64,000 nt of DNA from Massilia sp. NR 4-1 (GTDB taxonomy: Bacteria; Pseudomonadota; Gammaproteobacteria; Burkholderiales; Burkholderiaceae_D), in assembly GCF_001191005.1 (NCBI RefSeq), contig NZ_CP012201.1, positions 3,286,001-3,350,000 of the forward strand, read 5' to 3'. The translations under genes and the position numbers were made by a program. Positions 52,808 to 61,639 of this stretch are shown piece by piece. The notes under the pieces were generated by a model that did no database searches, was not told where the DNA came from, and saw only the letters and a list, made by a program, of their open reading frames with translations. Within the stretch, counting starts at the first letter, position 1. Each line of letters opens with the position of its first letter.

Positions 52808-55525
52808 TCAGGGAATCACGGCTTGCGCCTGCGAGAAGCTGTAGCTGCGGCCCTCGGTATCGGACACTGTGCCGTTCTCGGTGATGCTGAAGCGCTGCAG
52901 GCCGGCTGGCGTATTGATCGTCAGCCGCACGGTGATAAAACTGCCGACATCGATATTCGGCGTCACAAACGGCAGGCTGGGCGAGAGCGCGGTGTTGATG
53001 GTGGCCGTGCCGGTGCCGGCCAGCGTGCGCAGTTGCAGCGAGTTCAGACTCATGGAACGCGCCGTGCCGACGCCGCTATTGGTCAGCCGCACATCGATGC
53101 TGGTCACGCCCGGTGCCACCGCCTCCTGCCCGACAATGCTGGCAACGAAGTCCGGCCGTCCCGGCGTTTCCAGTGCGCCCGTCACAAAGCTGGTGAGCGA
53201 AGCGCTGTTGCGCAGCAGCGCGTTGCTACTGCTTTGCACGGTGGCCGTCACGGTATCGGCGCTGCCCGCGCTGGTGCCAACGGGAGGTGTGAGCTGCACC
53301 ACCACATTGGCCGACTCGCCCGTGCCCAGCGTGACCGCACTTGGACTGACGGAGGTGATGAAGTGCAGATCGTCGGCCGCCGCCAGCGCGAAGGTGTCGG
53401 AGGGGCCGGCATTGCGCACCTGGTAAATGAAGCTGCTGCTGGCGCCGGCACGCAGATCCTGCGGCGCCGGGGCGACGATGGAGACCGTCTGCGGCGACAG
53501 CATCAGGCTCACCACCCGCTGGTAGGCATTGCCGCCGCTATCGGTTCCTGTCACATAGGCCAGGAAGGATTCCGCCGGAACGGTGACCGGGCCGAAATAC
53601 TTGCCGCTATCGGTTTCATCCTGGTTCAGCGGCAGATCGGCAATGGCGGAAAAATCCTTGCGCCGCAGCTTGAACTGGGCGGTGCTGGCTCCCGGCGTCA
53701 GCGCGGCCAGCGCATACAGCGCCTGTCCCGGCAAGGGCTCGCCGTCGATGGCGAACAAGCCCTGGTGCGGCGGCTGTCCGGCAAAGCGCGCCAGGCGGAA
53801 GGAGGTGAAATTCAGATCGCTGGTGCCGCTGACGTTCACATAGGTCGGTCCCGTGGAATCCTGGACGCTCAGCTTCCATAACCCGCGCGCCGGCGCCTTG
53901 ATGGAGATGATGACGCCGCCGGTCAGGGTCATATAGGTATCAGCCATGGCCGGTGTGACCACGGTGCCGTCGGGCCGCATCAGGGTAACGCCAGGAGTGA
54001 CGAAATTGGTGGCGCTGACCGACACCGTCAGCTGGGTCATGCTGCTGTCCACGGGCAGATCGTAGGTTTTGGGCGTGGCAAAAGCATCGACAATCGACAG
54101 CAGCTGCACGGCATTGTTGCGGCCCACCAGGTCAGCCAGCTGCGTCACGCTTTCCGCCTCGCCGCCGGACAGGAAGAAGGCCTGGCCGCCGGTTTCCGTG
54201 GCCGCCTGCAGATAACCCGGCTCCAAGGGAGAACAGCTGCCGAACAGGATGGCGTACAGCTTGATCTCCTTGGCCTTGGCCAGGCCGATCACCGCGCCCG
54301 CCAATCCCGCATCCTTGGCCGAAGCGTCGGTGTACATGAACAGGCTGCCGCTGGGATTGGAGAGCGACAGGCCGTTATAGATGCCGGAGAAGGCCAGTTC
54401 GGGGCAGTCGCCGCCGCCGCTGGCGAACAGGCCCGCAATCGAACTCTTGAAGGAGGTGGCGTCGCTGGTCGAGACGTTCGGCCCCGTGAACGGATCGTTG
54501 AACGGGGCCAGTACATACTGCAGCGGTTCCTCGTCCGTACCAAGGCGCGAGTTGACGATGGCCGTGGCCGAAGCGCGCACGCCGGCGATGATGCCGCCCA
54601 TGCTGCCCGTGGTGTCGATGGCGAAGGCCAGCGTGGGACCGGCGCCGAGCAAGGCCTTCAGCTGGGTGTTGGTGATGACGGCCTTGATGTCTTCCACGAA
54701 CTGCTGGGTGCCGGCGATGGCGGCCGTGGCGGCGGCATTGTGGAAGGTGCTGTGCGGAGAAATATCGCAGTAGCGCGTGTCCTTGTTGATGCCTTCGCGG
54801 AAGTAGCCGAGGATGTCGCTGGACGGCGAGCTTTTATCCAGCGGCCCGCCATGGCTGCATTTGAAGGCGCCCGGCTTGACGCGGTCCTCGCCGCCGTAAT
54901 AGCCGCTGGTGAGCAGCGAGGTGGCGAGGTTGGAGGAATTGGCGCAGGTCAGGCCGGTGTTGGTAAAGCCCGAGCAGGCGGTGACGCCCGGCCCGGCAAA
55001 GGCCAAGGGACCGGGACGGCCCACGCCGGGATTGGCGCCGGTGTTGCCCAGTTCGACCCAGTTGCTATGCGAGTAGAAGTCCTGGATGGTGTGCAGCGCG
55101 CTGCCCAGGTTCTGGCGCGCGCCGGCTGTGTTCATCGGCGTGGCGTTGAGCGCATCGATCACGTTCTGCTTGAGCGTGGCCAGACGCAGCTGGGCGCCGG
55201 CCGCGTTCTCGCCGTCGAAGTGCTTGGCCGATGTGACCTGGTCATCATCCACCTTGGCATTGGCCTCGATGATTTCGTCCAGCGCCTTCTGCATGGACTT
55301 GGTCAGCTTCGGCACGCCGAAGTAAGTCTTGTCCAGCGCCTCGATGCCGCGCTGGGTGATGTCCTGGTGGGTCAGACTGCCCGAGGACGTGGCCGTCACA
55401 AAACACAGCAGGCCATTCTTGGGACAGAACGCCTGGCCGGGCGGCGCGATGCTGAAGGTCAGCAGCAGCACGAACAAGGCCGGCAGGCAGCGGGCGCAAT
55501 GGCGCCATAGCTTAGCGTAGCGCAT
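52808..55525 (-). CDS. Large secreted Het-C-like / von Willebrand A domain protein
   Basis: This 905-residue exported protein has a signal peptide (CLPALFVLLLTFSIAPPGQA). Its N-terminal domain (about 45-290) resembles the fungal Het-C family, with SLTHQDITQRGIEALDKTYFG and ALHTIQDFYSHSNWVELGN. A vWA domain with MIDAS motif AIDTTGSMGG follows near residue 305. The C-terminal half has Ig-like or hemicentin-like beta modules (VVTPAMADTYMTLTGGVIISIKAPARGLWKL and later repeats). AAAGGA before the ATG at 55525 supports the start. It could bind or act on surfaces; the function is not known. Confidence 0.75.
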   Translation of the reverse strand: MRYAKLWRHCARCLPALFVLLLTFSIAPPGQAFCPKNGLLCFVTATSSGSLTHQDITQRGIEALDKTYFGVPKLTKSMQKALDEIIEANAKVDDDQVTSAKHFDGENAAGAQLRLATLKQNVIDALNATPMNTAGARQNLGSALHTIQDFYSHSNWVELGNTGANPGVGRPGPLAFAGPGVTACSGFTNTGLTCANSSNLATSLLTSGYYGGEDRVKPGAFKCSHGGPLDKSSPSSDILGYFREGINKDTRYCDISPHSTFHNAAATAAIAGTQQFVEDIKAVITNTQLKALLGAGPTLAFAIDTTGSMGGIIAGVRASATAIVNSRLGTDEEPLQYVLAPFNDPFTGPNVSTSDATSFKSSIAGLFASGGGDCPELAFSGIYNGLSLSNPSGSLFMYTDASAKDAGLAGAVIGLAKAKEIKLYAILFGSCSPLEPGYLQAATETGGQAFFLSGGEAESVTQLADLVGRNNAVQLLSIVDAFATPKTYDLPVDSSMTQLTVSVSATNFVTPGVTLMRPDGTVVTPAMADTYMTLTGGVIISIKAPARGLWKLSVQDSTGPTYVNVSGTSDLNFTSFRLARFAGQPPHQGLFAIDGEPLPGQALYALAALTPGASTAQFKLRRKDFSAIADLPLNQDETDSGKYFGPVTVPAESFLAYVTGTDSGGNAYQRVVSLMLSPQTVSIVAPAPQDLRAGASSSFIYQVRNAGPSDTFALAAADDLHFITSVSPSAVTLGTGESANVVVQLTPPVGTSAGSADTVTATVQSSSNALLRNSASLTSFVTGALETPGRPDFVASIVGQEAVAPGVTSIDVRLTNSGVGTARSMSLNSLQLRTLAGTGTATINTALSPSLPFVTPNIDVGSFITVRLTINTPAGLQRFSITENGTVSDTEGRSYSFSQAQAVIP

Positions 55526-55652
55526 GGCAAGTCCTTTACGAAAAATGCGAGGAGGAGGAATGATCCCCGCCGCAACGGGGATACCTCCATCGAGCATTTA
55601 TCGTGCCGCGCTTGATGCCACTATGCGCCGCCGCGCTGGCGGCACGCGGCTG

Positions 55653-56855
55653 TCAACTTTGCTGACGCGCCGGTCCCAGCAGCAGCACGCCGCCGATGGA
55701 CAGCAGCAGCACCGCGCAGGCAACCAGGCTGATGTGATGGCTCAGCAGCGCCGGCAGGAAAGCAATGCCGGCGCCGACGATCTGCTGCAGGAAGGCGCAC
55801 AGCGCGGTCGCCTGTCCGCTGCCGCGGCTGGCCGAAGCCAGGGCGCTCGCCATGCTGTTGGGGAAGATCAGCGCCTGGCCGAACGAGACTGCGCAATACG
55901 CCAGCACAAACAGGCCCAGCACCAGCAGCAGACCCGGATGCAGCAGGCTGTCGCGGCTCAAAAACAGCAGCAGGCAGGAGGCGACCAGCATCACGGCCAG
56001 GCCCATCAGCATGAGCCGCCGCGCACCGGCGCGCACGCTGATGCGGTTGACCAGCAGCGCGCCCGCCAGATACGCCAGGCTGATCGCCACGCCCAGATTG
56101 CCGTACTGCACCGGACTCAGTCCAAGCTGCTTTTGGAACAGATACGGCGCCGACTCCTGCAGCAGCAGCAGGGCGCCATAGCCGAGTGCGCCTACCAGCA
56201 GGGGCCGCAGGAAACGGCTATTCCTCAACAGCGCAGGATAATCGCCGAAAGCCGAGCCGCTGGAGCGCGGCGGTTCAGGCGGGAAGCGCAGACTCAAAGC
56301 CAGGATCAGCAAGGCCAGGCCAACCAGGCACAGCAGATAAGCCGTCACGCGCCAGCTGAAATGCTGCTGGATCAGGCCGCCCACAAACTGGCCGCTGCCC
56401 AACGAAAAGATGAAGGCGAAGGAGAGATAGGACAGGTTCTTGGCCAGCACCCGGCTGTCCGACACGTCGCGGATCAGGATGCGGCTGGTGACGGCCGCGC
56501 CGCCCGCGCCCACGCCCTGCAAAAAGCGCATCAGCAAAAACAGCTCGGCCTGCGCCGCCACCGTCAGCAGCAGGCTGGCGGCGATGAACAGCAGCAGCGA
56601 GCCGATCAGCAGGCGCTTGCGGCCATAGCGGTCGGCCGCCGCGCCGAAAAAGGGCAGCGGCAGCGCCGCCCCCAAGGCCAGCATCACCACGATCAGGCCG
56701 GAACTGCCCACGCTCAAACCATGCTCATCGGCCAACGCCGGCAAGGCCGGCAGGAAGAGCGAAGTGCCGAGCTGGGCCGTAAAGGTCAGCGCGCAGCACA
56801 AGGTCAGCAGCACGCCGGCACCGGGCTGGCGGCAGTCATCAGTCAGAGCTGTCAT
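55653..56855 (-). CDS. MFS drug/metabolite transporter (Bcr/CflA-like)
   Basis: This 400-residue twelve-helix major facilitator has the cytoplasmic loop motif GAAADRYGRKRLLIG between helices 2 and 3. MRFLQGVGAGGAAVTSRILIRDV, characteristic of Bcr/CmlA-type exporters, follows. Met at 56855 is taken as the start; an in-frame upstream Met at 56897 is possible, and neither has a good ribosome site. The substrate is unknown. It is not in the dpg operon. Confidence 0.85.
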   Translation of the reverse strand: MTALTDDCRQPGAGVLLTLCCALTFTAQLGTSLFLPALPALADEHGLSVGSSGLIVVMLALGAALPLPFFGAAADRYGRKRLLIGSLLLFIAASLLLTVAAQAELFLLMRFLQGVGAGGAAVTSRILIRDVSDSRVLAKNLSYLSFAFIFSLGSGQFVGGLIQQHFSWRVTAYLLCLVGLALLILALSLRFPPEPPRSSGSAFGDYPALLRNSRFLRPLLVGALGYGALLLLQESAPYLFQKQLGLSPVQYGNLGVAISLAYLAGALLVNRISVRAGARRLMLMGLAVMLVASCLLLFLSRDSLLHPGLLLVLGLFVLAYCAVSFGQALIFPNSMASALASASRGSGQATALCAFLQQIVGAGIAFLPALLSHHISLVACAVLLLSIGGVLLLGPARQQS

Positions 56856-57034
56856 TGTTGCGAAATGGAAATTTATTGATTTAGCAATCATACGCAAGAA
56901 TCGCCGAGCTTGCTGACGGCGGGTTCACAAACATAGGCAACCAAGCATCAGCAGTTTTCGTGCTGCAACTTACGCTAGAATGCCTGCTCGCAATTTTGGC
57001 GGACCACCCTACCCTTATTCGAGACACATCAGCA

Positions 57035-59386
57035 ATGCGCATACTGGCCCTCCCCTTGCTGGCCGCCGCCCTCGCGGCACCGGCCCACGCCTATACCCCC
57101 ATTACCCTCGACCAGGCCATGAGCCATCCGGACTGGATCGGCCCGCCCGTGGAAGCGGCGTGGTGGAGCTGGGACGGCAAGCAGATCTTCTATAAACAAA
57201 AGCGCCCCGGTTCGCCGCTGCGCGACACCTACCAGGCCGGCGCCAAGCCGCGCCTGATCGGCGACGCCGAACTGGCCAACCAGGACATCGGCACGGTGAT
57301 CTATAACCGCGACCGCAGCCGCGCCATCCTGCTGCGCAACGGCGACCTGTTCGAACGCGACATGAAAACCGGCGTGCTGACCCAGATCAGCCGCAACACC
57401 ACGGCCGCCGCCGCGCCGCAATACGCGGCCGATGGCCGCAGCGTGCAATTCCGCGTCGGCCACGACTGGTTCAGCTGGAACCGCGCCGAGCGCCTGGTCT
57501 CGCCGCTGGCCCTGCCGCGCGCCGAGAAAAATCCGGCCGCCGCACCGGACGAGGACTATCTGCGCTCCATGCAGCTGCGCCTGATCTCCACCCTCAAGCG
57601 CCAGAAGGACGAACGCGACGCCCTGCGGGAACGCGGCGAAGCCGAACGCCAGGCCGACGCCACGCGCGCGCCCGCCCCCATCTACCTCGGCGAGAAGCTC
57701 AAGATCGACGCCAGCGCCCTGTCGCCGGACGGCCGCTGGCTGGTGCTGGCCGTGTCACCCAAGGGCAGCGAGAACGGCCGCGTCGGCAAGATGCCGCGCT
57801 ATGTGACCGAATCCGGCTACGAGGAATTCGACGACCAGCGCACCCGCGTCGGCCGCAATATCCCGCAGGCGCAAACGCTGAAGCTGGTGGAGCTGAGCAC
57901 GCGCAAAGTCAGCGACGTCACGCTCGACAAGCTGCCCGGCATCGACAGCGACCCGCTGGTCGCGCTGCGCGAAGCGCAAAAGCTGCCAGCGCAAAAAGGC
58001 CAGCGCGCGGTGCGCCTGGACGACGAAGGCGACAGCATGGCCTGGACCGGCAACGGCAGCCAGGTCGCCGTCATGCTGCGCGCCGTCGACAATAAGGACC
58101 GCTGGATCGCCGGCATCGACCTGTCCAACGCCAGCGCCAAGCCGCTGCACCGCGTCAGCGATATGGCCTGGGTCAACAGCAGCTACAGCGAATTCGGCTG
58201 GCTGCCGGACAACAGCACGCTGTGGTTCCTGTCCGAAGAAAGCGGCTACTCGCACCTGTACACCCTGGGCGCAGACGGCAAGCAGCGCACCCTCACCAGC
58301 GGCGGCTGGGAAGCCACGCGCGTGCAGTGGAATGCGGACGGCAGTCTGGCCTATGTGATGTGCAACCGCAAGACGCCGGGCGACTATGAAGTCTGCGCCG
58401 CGCCGGCCAAGGGTGGCGACGTGCGCGAAGTCACCCAGTTAGGCGGTGGCGTGGAGCGCTTTGCCCTGTCGCCGGACCAGCACAAGCTGCTGGTGCACTA
58501 CTCGTCGAGCTATATGCCGGCGCAGCTGGCCACCGTGTCCACCAACGGCGGCGCAGTCGTCAAACTGACCGACACGCGCACCGAAGCATTCAAGGCGCGT
58601 GAATGGATACAGCCGCAATTCGTGGCCGTGCCGTCCACCCACGGTGCGGCGCCGATCTGGGCCAAGCTGTATCGTCCGGCCAAGCTGGAGGCGGGCAAGA
58701 AGTATCCGGTAGTGATGTTCGTGCACGGCGCGGGCTATCTGCAGAACGTCAGCAAGCGCTACCCGAACTACTTCCGCGAGCAGATGTTCCACAATATGCT
58801 GGTGGAACGCGGCTACATCGTGCTCGACATGGACTACCGCGCCTCGCAAGGCTATGGCCGCGACTGGCGCACCGCCATCTACCGCCAGATGGGCCATCCC
58901 GAGCTGGACGACTACGTGGACGGCGCCAAATGGCTGGCCGCCAACCACCAGGGCGACCTGGATAAAGTCGGCATCTACGGCGGCAGCTACGGCGGCTTCA
59001 TGACCTTCATGGCGCTGATGCGCGAACCCGGCCTGTTCAAAGCCGGCGCCGCCCTGCGTCCCGTCACCGACTGGACCACCTACAACCACGAATACACGGC
59101 CAACATCCTGAACACGCCGGAACTCGATCCCGAGGCCTACAAAAAGTCCTCGCCGATCGAATATGCCGAAAACCTGCGCGGCCACCTGCTGATCTCGCAC
59201 GGCATGGTGGACGACAACGTGTTCTACCAGGACTCCGTGCGCATCGCCCAGCGCCTGATCGAGTTGAAAAAAGACCACTGGGAACTGGCCAGCTACCCGC
59301 TTGAGCGCCATGCCTTCGTGCAGCCCGAAAGCTGGTACGACCAATACCGCCGCATCTACCAGCTCTTCGAACGCACCCTGAAGTAA
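57035..59386 (+). CDS. Exported S9-family prolyl oligopeptidase/dipeptidyl-peptidase-like
   Basis: This 783-residue protein has a signal peptide (ILALPLLAAALAAPAHAY), a beta-propeller N-terminal domain (about 25-560) with DPP-IV-like blades, and a C-terminal alpha/beta-hydrolase domain. The catalytic triad is Ser651 in GGSYGGF, the Asp of GMVDDNVFY (726-727) and His759 in ERHAFV. It would release dipeptides or cleave short peptides in the periplasm. Hairpin repeats lie directly after its stop. Confidence 0.9.
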   Translation: MRILALPLLAAALAAPAHAYTPITLDQAMSHPDWIGPPVEAAWWSWDGKQIFYKQKRPGSPLRDTYQAGAKPRLIGDAELANQDIGTVIYNRDRSRAILLRNGDLFERDMKTGVLTQISRNTTAAAAPQYAADGRSVQFRVGHDWFSWNRAERLVSPLALPRAEKNPAAAPDEDYLRSMQLRLISTLKRQKDERDALRERGEAERQADATRAPAPIYLGEKLKIDASALSPDGRWLVLAVSPKGSENGRVGKMPRYVTESGYEEFDDQRTRVGRNIPQAQTLKLVELSTRKVSDVTLDKLPGIDSDPLVALREAQKLPAQKGQRAVRLDDEGDSMAWTGNGSQVAVMLRAVDNKDRWIAGIDLSNASAKPLHRVSDMAWVNSSYSEFGWLPDNSTLWFLSEESGYSHLYTLGADGKQRTLTSGGWEATRVQWNADGSLAYVMCNRKTPGDYEVCAAPAKGGDVREVTQLGGGVERFALSPDQHKLLVHYSSSYMPAQLATVSTNGGAVVKLTDTRTEAFKAREWIQPQFVAVPSTHGAAPIWAKLYRPAKLEAGKKYPVVMFVHGAGYLQNVSKRYPNYFREQMFHNMLVERGYIVLDMDYRASQGYGRDWRTAIYRQMGHPELDDYVDGAKWLAANHQGDLDKVGIYGGSYGGFMTFMALMREPGLFKAGAALRPVTDWTTYNHEYTANILNTPELDPEAYKKSSPIEYAENLRGHLLISHGMVDDNVFYQDSVRIAQRLIELKKDHWELASYPLERHAFVQPESWYDQYRRIYQLFERTLK

Positions 59387-59394
59387 TCCACGGT

Positions 59395-59436
59395 CCAGCC
59401 CGTGTCCACCTTGGGGTCAGACCCCAATCGGACACG
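59395..59436. repeat. Degenerate inverted repeat, REP-like
   Basis: CGTGTCC...TTGGGG and CCCCAATCGGACACG form an imperfect hairpin around TCAGA. It is a decayed relative of the perfect repeat that follows. Confidence 0.7.
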
Positions 59437-59455
59437 ATCCCAGCTGTACGCCAAG

Positions 59456-59510
59456 GTCGAGCCCGTGTCCGAATTTGGGGTCTGGCCCCAAATTCGGACA
59501 CGGGCTCGAC
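59456..59510. repeat. Perfect 25-bp inverted repeat (REP/BIME-like hairpin)
   Basis: Arms 59456-59480 and 59486-59510 are exact reverse complements around a 5-nt TCTGG loop; the arm core is GAGCCCGTGTCCGAATTTGG. It lies between convergent genes and could stop transcription from both sides or be a dispersed extragenic element. Confidence 0.88.
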
Positions 59511-59515
59511 TGCGG

Positions 59516-59935
59516 TTACTGGCGGCGGGAGGCTTGGTAGCGCTCGCGCTTTTTCTTGAGTTCGGGACTTTCGCGCCAGTTGCCGCGCCGCCCCTCGTAG
59601 CGCCAGCACTTGAAACAATCTGCGGCGACGCTGGCGCCATCAAGGATATCGCAGGCACAGCCCAGCGCATCCCAGGAGCCACGCTCGTAGCGTAGCTGGT
59701 ATGGCGGTGTTTTTCTGTCTGCATCGAGCTGGGCATACAGATCGGCGCAGTCGCATAGGCGGCGGTGCAGCAGTATGCCGCCACGCCGCAGGCCATATCT
59801 GCCGATCACGCGGTAGCCATAGCCGGAGCAGCTGTCGCGCCCCGTCACCACGCGGAAGCAGCAGGAAAATCCTTTGTACGGCGACAAATAGCGCTGATAG
59901 GCCCGGATCGCTCCCAACACAAGCTTCGCCAGCAT
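59516..59935 (-). CDS. yidD: YidD-family membrane protein insertion factor, C-terminally extended
   Basis: This 139-residue protein begins MLAKLVLGAIRAYQRYLSPYKG and carries the Cys-rich YidD pattern (GFSCCFRVVTGRDSCSGYGYRVIGRYG), with a second cluster RRLCDCADLYA and later CACDILD / CFKC. YidD proteins of about 75 residues assist membrane protein insertion. Here about 60 extra residues follow the core. It starts 2 nt after the thioesterase stop; no rnpA, yidC or rpmH lies near. Confidence 0.75.
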   Translation of the reverse strand: MLAKLVLGAIRAYQRYLSPYKGFSCCFRVVTGRDSCSGYGYRVIGRYGLRRGGILLHRRLCDCADLYAQLDADRKTPPYQLRYERGSWDALGCACDILDGASVAADCFKCWRYEGRRGNWRESPELKKKRERYQASRRQ

Positions 59936-59937
59936 GC

Positions 59938-60387
59938 CTATGCTGGGCGGATGCTGCTCGGCAGCTCCTGGAAGTCTTCGGTTTGCTGCAAGGACTGCCA
60001 GGCAGCCAGCAAGTTCGCCGGTGGGGCGATCAGCTTGCGGACGCTGAGGTCGAGCCATCCGCCGGCGCTGTTGACGCGGGCAGCCAGCTTGCCGTCGGGG
60101 CGCAGGATGTCGCTGCGCAGGTGCCAGCGGCTGCCGTCGCTGGACATGCCGGCCAGCGCCAGGGTGACGGTGATTTCTTCCAGCAGCAGCACTTCCTTGA
60201 AGTAGGACAGGTCGTCCTTCATCACCACCGGGCCGATATTCAGGCGCATGAGTTCCTGCACGGAGAAGCCTTGCTCGGTCAGGAACAGCATGCGCGTGTC
60301 GCCCACCTTGTTCAAAAAGGCGGTATTCGCCATATGGCTGTTGAAGTCCATATCGCCCCAGCCGGCCATCAGTTTACTCTCAAACAT
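59938..60387 (-). CDS. Acyl-CoA thioesterase (hot-dog fold)
   Basis: This 149-residue single hot-dog-domain protein has the 4HBT-type WGDMDFNSHMANTAFLNKVGDTRMLFL segment. It includes the catalytic Asp of the thioesterase family (DMDFNSHM) and a central helix. It would hydrolyse acyl-CoA thioesters. It is preceded by the M20 gene on the same strand. Confidence 0.85.
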   Translation of the reverse strand: MFESKLMAGWGDMDFNSHMANTAFLNKVGDTRMLFLTEQGFSVQELMRLNIGPVVMKDDLSYFKEVLLLEEITVTLALAGMSSDGSRWHLRSDILRPDGKLAARVNSAGGWLDLSVRKLIAPPANLLAAWQSLQQTEDFQELPSSIRPA

Positions 60388-60405
60388 CTGCTTCCCTTTC
60401 CGTGT

Positions 60406-61638
60406 TTATGCGGCGGCGAGGAAGTCCAGCAGGGTAAGCGCAACCACCTTGGTGGCCTTGCGCAGGTCGTCGAGCAGGAGCTTCTCGTCCGCCTTCTTGG
60501 CATTCGATTCGGGCACGCTGCGCGGCCCGGCTCCGTATAGTACCGCCGGAATGCCTTGCTCGCCATAGAGGCGGGCGTCGGCATACAGCGGGGTGCCACT
60601 GGCGGGAATGTCTTCGCCGATCACGCTGCGCGCGTTTTTCTGGATGCTGGCGACCAGCTTCTCGGAACCCGGCAAGGGACGCAGGGCATGCGACAGCAGC
60701 AGGCGCCTGATCTCGATGCGGATGCCAGGTTCGCCGCGCACGGCGTCTTCGATCAGGGCGCGCACCTGCGCCTCCACCGCCACCGGGTCCTCTTCCGGAA
60801 TCATGCGGCGGTCCATCTTCATCACCACCTTGCCCGGCACGACGTTGGTGTTGGTGCCGCCGTCGATGCGCCCCACCAGCATGGTCGGCGAGTCGATGCC
60901 CGGCACCTTGGATTTGATCTTTTTCAGTTCCGGCAGTTGCCCGTAAATCGCATTCAGGATTTTGCTGGCGGCCTGCAAGGCGTCGTGTCCCGTTTCCGGC
61001 ATGGCGCCATGGCCGGATTTGCCGTGCGCGGTGATCTCCAGTTGCAGGCAGGCGTTGTGCGCCGTGACGATGTTGTAGCTGAAGCCTGCGGCGATCACGA
61101 AGTCCGGCTTGGTCAGCTTCTGTTCCAGCAGCCACCCAGGGCCAAGCAGGCCGCCGAATTCCTCGTCATAAGTGAAATGCAGTTCGGCCGCGCCCTTCAA
61201 CGGAATGCCCAGCGCCTCCAGCGCGCGCAAGGCGAAGATATAGGTGGCGAAGTCGGATTTGGAAACGGCGGCAGCGCGGCCGTAGATATAGCCGTTCTCG
61301 ATCACGCCGCCGTAAGGCGGATGGGTCCAGCCATCGCCAGGCGGCACCACGTCGCCATGCGCATTCAAAGCCACGGTCGGCCCGCCTGCCGCATAGGGCC
61401 GGCGCACAATCAGATTGGTGATGCTCTCCATGCCGTAGTCGCGCACGCGCTGTTCGGGAACGGCATGCTTCTCGGCCTGCCAGCCATAGGCTTTGAGCAG
61501 CTCCGCCACCGCATCCGCATGCGGCGCGTTGTTGCCGGGCGGCGTATCCGTCGGCACGCGCAGCACCTGCTGCAATAGCGCCACTTCCTCATCGAAGTGG
61601 GCATCGATCCATTGGCTCAGTTGTTCTTGTCGGTTCAT
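60406..61638 (-). CDS. M20-family peptidase/deacylase-like protein with altered metal site
   Basis: This 410-residue protein has the M20 core: LNAHGDVVPPGDGWTHPPYGG (metal His and Asp), TYDEEFGG (catalytic Glu pair) and a dimerisation domain with GKSGHGAMPETGHDAL. The bridging-ligand segment reads GRAAAVSKSDFA instead of GRGASDMKG, and the final histidine motif is not obvious (GAGPRSVPESNAKKADE). It starts 1 nt after the puuD stop, so it may act on a purine-breakdown product, but the substrate is unknown. Confidence 0.75.
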   Translation of the reverse strand: MNRQEQLSQWIDAHFDEEVALLQQVLRVPTDTPPGNNAPHADAVAELLKAYGWQAEKHAVPEQRVRDYGMESITNLIVRRPYAAGGPTVALNAHGDVVPPGDGWTHPPYGGVIENGYIYGRAAAVSKSDFATYIFALRALEALGIPLKGAAELHFTYDEEFGGLLGPGWLLEQKLTKPDFVIAAGFSYNIVTAHNACLQLEITAHGKSGHGAMPETGHDALQAASKILNAIYGQLPELKKIKSKVPGIDSPTMLVGRIDGGTNTNVVPGKVVMKMDRRMIPEEDPVAVEAQVRALIEDAVRGEPGIRIEIRRLLLSHALRPLPGSEKLVASIQKNARSVIGEDIPASGTPLYADARLYGEQGIPAVLYGAGPRSVPESNAKKADEKLLLDDLRKATKVVALTLLDFLAAA

Positions 61639-61639
61639 C

